Source: Pseudoscleropodium purum (taxonomy: Eukaryota > Streptophyta > Bryopsida > Hypnales > Brachytheciaceae). Taken from it: a stretch of DNA of 64,000 nucleotides. The translations under genes and the position numbers were made by a program. The stretch covers positions 48,040,243-48,104,242 of the forward strand of contig OZ017796.1 in assembly GCA_963969395.1 (NCBI GenBank). Direction: 5' to 3'. Of this stretch, positions 61,150-64,000 are shown piece by piece. Positions within the stretch are counted from its first letter, which is position 1. The number at the start of each line of letters is the position of its first letter. The notes beneath the pieces are model-generated. The model was not told the origin of the DNA, searched no databases, and worked only from the letters and a program-made list of their open reading frames with translations.

Positions 61150-61844
61150 TCCAATCTATCTCACTCTCTCCTAGCCGCACGTCCCGTTCCTCACGTTCTC
61201 TCTCCGATCTCGACCGGAATCAAAGCCTGCAGCACACAAACGCAAAAACTCTATAACGCGCGCTCAAAGTCGAGTTTCTAAAAGGGGGTGCAACTGCGAA
61301 GGCTCCTCCTTATATAGTCTCTGGATCCTTTCCGGTTTGGTCGTCTTGAATCCGGTTCACCCATAATCCGGTCCTAGATCTAATCCGTGTTGCATTCCGT
61401 TTCCATCGATAGTTACTCCTGACCGGATTAGACCTAAGAGGCCCACTACTTCATGTTCTGTACTAATTTTGAATTTTCCTTCTTCACCTAATCGGATCCG
61501 GTTCCCTAATGGCTAGTTTCCATTCCTATTTTGGTGTATACTAAGAAAATCAAAATTTTAAGCTGCGACAAATGCTGGTGGCGTGAGTTTTGGCTTTTCA
61601 TGAGGTTGCACTACTCAAGCTCAAAGTTTACTCGTTTGCTTGAAGCCATGGCTATTTCCAATTTCATTGCTGGAGTGCATCATTCTTTGATGGATGAGCA
61701 GAGTAACTTGTATCAACCATGTCAACGCTTCTTAGCTCATCAAGCGCGGTATAACTATAGAACGCTTAAAACGGATGAGTACCTGTTTTAGTGTTTGCAG
61801 CAAGCACAGGAATGGGAGCGGAAGCGTAATGCAAACCAAGACAG

Positions 61845-61880
61845 ACTAAGGGTTTCGGGTTTCGGGTTTCGGGTTACATG
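61845..61880 (+). repeat. telomere-like GGGTTTC run
   Basis: Three to four consecutive GGGTTTC units followed by GGGTTACATGGG, at the boundary between the family B relic and repeat C. It resembles the plant telomere repeat TTTAGGG with one substitution; too short to imply a telomere. Confidence 0.7.
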
Positions 61881-62064
61881 GGTGTTCTTGAGCATTTTGA
61901 CTTTTTTGGGGGGGTTTTTGAGTTGACCTACCCCCCCATTTGGGGGGTCTAGGAATCCAATGGTGGTGTTAATTTGCTCTACAAGTTTCTAGATTGTGAG
62001 ATATTGAGGGTTTGACTTTTCGCTTTTGCGTTGACTTTGAGGGTCTAGGGTTTGAAAAAGACTT

Positions 62065-62614
62065 GTTACATGGGTATCCTATAGCTTTTCGACTTTTTAT
62101 TTTTAGATTTTGAGTAGACCTACCCCCCCATTTGTGAGGTATATGAATCCAACCGTAGTGAAGAAAAGCTATACAATTTCACAGTTTGCGAGATGTGGCA
62201 ACTTTGACTTTGATGTATGGAAGTTTGACTTTGCCTTAGGGGATGCAATTGGATGAGTTTTCTAACAAGACCAACTATTTCAGGATGTAATTCGTGAGAG
62301 CTTTCCAAGAAAGTTTAGTTCGTCTAAAATTAGGCTTTTTATTTTTAGACTCTATAGGATGGTGTAGGTGGATTTGGACTTTAGTGAAGGTGGTCCGGGT
62401 CTATTATGGATTGGATGATCTTGTAGATCTTGTGATTGTGGTCATGAGATGATGTGGCCCTTTTCCATTGGACCCCGTATGGATGAGTTCTTGATGGATG
62501 AAGTTTTGATTTTTAAACTTCATCTGCAAATTGGCGCTAGTTGATGTATTGGATGACAAAGTGAAACACCTTTTTGGAAAGCGCTTTCAAGCATCTACAA
62601 GGTGGTGTACTTAT
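62065..62614. repeat. dispersed ~550-bp repeat C, copy 2
   Basis: Direct-orientation partner of 32487-33035. A further diverged partial copy precedes it (about 61886-62040, with GACCTACCCCCCCATTTG and GGAATCCAA.GGTGGTG), so the repeat is locally tandem. Confidence 0.9.
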
Positions 62615-62669
62615 CCTAGTCTAAAAATAGTTCTTTCAAAGGCTCAAAATATGGAATGTTCCCTAGTTG

Positions 62670-63120
62670 CTTTTGCATAAAGAAGGGTGATTATATTTGG
62701 ACTCCATGGTGTTGTAGGTCTTCTTCGTGGGATTCCAAAATGACGTGGCACTTCATGATTGGACGTCGTATGCATGAGTTAATGATGGATGAAGTTTCAT
62801 GGTTTCCTACTTCATCCGTCCATTGCCGCTATTTGAAGAGTCGGATGATAAAGTGCTATATCTTTTTGGAAAGCTCTTTTCCAAACCTTGAAGGTGGTGT
62901 CTTCATACTTGACCCAAAATAGATATTTAGGGGGGCCAAAACGGGAAGGCCTACTTTTGAGCTTCTATAAAAAGAAGGGCGATTATATTTGGACCACATG
63001 GCGTTGTAGGTCTTCTTCATGAGATTCCAAAATGACATGGCACTTCATGATTGGACGCCGTAAGCAAGAGTTATGGATGGATGAAGTTTGAATGTCTCCT
63101 ACTTCATCCGTTAATTATTG
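62670..63120. repeat. two diverged ~290-bp tandem units
   Basis: 62676-62830 and 62966-63118 share GAAGGG(T/C)GATTATATTTGGAC, GTTGTAGGTCTTCTTC, GGCACTTCATGATTGGACG and GATGGATGAAGTTT. The same words occur in weaker form at 62400-62520 in repeat C. Non-coding. Confidence 0.75.
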
Positions 63121-63640
63121 TCGGAGTCGGGTGATAGGGTTTAGGGTTACAGGAGTGTCCCATAGAGAAAATAAGTTCTTGGATTCCTATACTTTTGTTG
63201 ATATAAGTATATGGTTGGAATCACAATTCAACAGGGATCAAATCTGTGTAAAGCTTTTTCAAAAATTATTTGTTATGTGAAAGCCCTAAATTGCCCTAAT
63301 TTGGATCTTGGATGCCTTATTTTGGATCTTAATGACTATTACATATTCCTGTGACTTGAAATGAAGTTCTTCCATAGCCAAGGCGTTTGAAATCGCAATG
63401 GTTGACTATTCTACCAATCTAACATCTAATCACACCCAAAGCCATTTTGACTTTGGCTTCTATCTGTAAATGGAATGCACAGTGAATGACATGGAAATTG
63501 AATTGGTTCATAAAGCCTGTAAAGAAGCTAGTTATTCATTAAGTAATAGATTACAACTTAGAATACTTCCTAGTTGGTAGTGGAAGAAGATTTACCTGAG
63601 TCTTGGGTTAGGATTCCAATCAATTTCGAATATCAAACTT
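63121..63640. other. intergenic, nothing recognised
   Basis: AT-rich sequence with a short GGGTTTAGGGTTA tract near 63137; no gene. Confidence 0.6.
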
Positions 63641-63644
63641 TGTT

Positions 63645-63865
63645 AATCCTCCTCCAACCCACAGCACCTGGAGACAGTGTACACAGTGCTCCTCCTCCAA
63701 TCCACGGCTCTTGGAGATAGTGTACATGGCACTCCTCCAACCCACAGCACCTGGAGAACAGCACCTGGAGATAGTATAGATAGTACTCTTCCAACCCACA
63801 GCACCTAGAGATAGTATAGACGGTGCTCTTCCAATCTAGAGTACCTAGAGACAATGTACATGGGA
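63645..63865. repeat. ~45-bp minisatellite
   Basis: About five units of the pattern CCTCCAACCCACAGCACCTGGAGATAGTGTACA-GGTGCT. One copy contains an internal 17-base stutter (AGCACCTGGAGA twice). Not coding. Confidence 0.85.
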
Positions 63866-64000
63866 GAAATGTCACAAGGATTCAAAGAGAGCATGTATTG
63901 ACTTCAACGTTATTTCCATTACATGGGTGATTGGTTATTTTGGCTACGGAAGTTAAGATATGCAAATGTCATATTGTTCAATCAAACCGGATAGTAGAAG

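Larger units (their letters stand above)
51681..61570 (-). mobile_element. family A element 4 (outermost of the nest)
   Basis: The element itself is 51681-52393 plus 59007-61570, 3277 bases, oriented on the - strand. Its ends are TGTCGCAGC and GCTGCGACA; the flanking pentamers GATGC/AATGC match at 4 of 5. It sits inside the family B coding region and is itself split by element 2 within its 3' non-coding part. TATATAAGG precedes the gene. Confidence 0.85.
49153..61791 (+). pseudogene. family B coiled-coil protein, interrupted
   Basis: From ATG 49153 one frame runs to 51680 with no frameshift but several stops (including 49327, 50401, 50923, 51166, 51226 and 51499). It resumes after the inserted elements at 61576, one base out of frame, as WWREFWLFMRLHYSS to the TAG/TTTAG end at 61791. 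That gives about 915 codons in all. It has a helical N-terminal part with NWSALLVKELYRFI and SIPKYILTML (compare DWARIISDLVAQLV and CPYLFHLY in family A), a basic/acidic linker with KRTR, and a long coiled coil (about 50030-50330). It has a second, mostly helical half that family A lacks. No known enzymatic motif. Probably a gag-like or DNA-binding element protein; function unknown. Confidence 0.7.
47716..61877 (+). mobile_element. family B element, split by a nest of family A elements
   Basis: The visible parts are about 47716-51680 and 61571 to roughly 61877. The unit has a ~1.4 kb 5' non-coding region, a coding relic from 49153, and is studded with CGCTTAAAGCG-like words from 47960 to 51650 and again at 61761. 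The near-palindromes GAACGGTTAAACCGG (47725) and CCGGTTAAACCGTTC (47816) lie at its start. Its true ends were not found; limits are set by motif extent. TTGTTACAG just before the ATG could be an intron acceptor of a spliced leader. No polymerase is visible in this window. Confidence 0.6.

Overview
The window is nuclear DNA from a land plant: an AT-rich, repeat-filled stretch with one convincing host gene. Evidence for this is the plant-type GPI-anchored SPARK protein split by canonical GT-AG introns, the plant hAT transposase with DUF659-like and hAT dimerisation regions, several foldback MITEs, and short TTTAGGG-like tracts. Introns are short to moderate (about 180-1050 bases). The species cannot be named from sequence alone. 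A non-seed plant or gymnosperm with many retroelements is possible, but that is a guess.

Layout. 1-2.4 kb is AT-rich with nothing coding. 2.4-6.8 kb is a decayed hAT transposon on the + strand whose transposase has a long acidic, basic-patch tail. 7.0-9.9 kb is an old relic of a coiled-coil protein element (family A'). 10-23 kb is AT-rich intergenic DNA holding a ~60-bp minisatellite, a foldback MITE, a non-autonomous hAT element, a small gene-like fragment and a 97-bp tandem duplication. 23.9-28.6 kb (- strand) is the host gene, reconstructed here as nine exons encoding about 494 residues: signal peptide, Pro/Ser-rich linker, SPARK domain, Cys-rich region and GPI-type tail. Its probable promoter and leader lie at 28.6-30.5 kb, a GC-richer island. 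30.5-40.9 kb is repeats: a dispersed 550-bp repeat, TTACACC minisatellites, a foldback MITE and a degenerate ~100-bp satellite.

From 40.95 kb to 61.9 kb two linked element types dominate. Family A has four copies of about 3.3 kb (element 1 at 40.95-44.25 kb; elements 2, 3 and 4 nested in one another at 51.68-61.57 kb). Each starts TGTCGCAGC, ends with its inverted copy, and is flanked by a 5-bp target duplication (exact in one copy, one mismatch in the other three). Each carries one gene for a ~555-residue helical, coiled-coil protein. No reverse transcriptase, integrase or transposase is visible, and no direct terminal repeats are visible. Family B (about 47.7-51.68 kb, continuing at 61.57 kb) is the host of this nest. 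It encodes a protein of similar architecture and is sprinkled in coding and non-coding parts alike with a near-palindrome, CGCTTAAAGCG and variants. 62-64 kb returns to dispersed and tandem repeats.

The candidate new biology is this class of element: LTR-like ends, a single structural-type protein, no polymerase, and a family-specific short palindrome spread over the whole element (CCGGA/TCCGG in A and A', CGCTTAAAGCG in B). The best-supported functional annotation is the SPARK-domain GPI-anchored protein gene.
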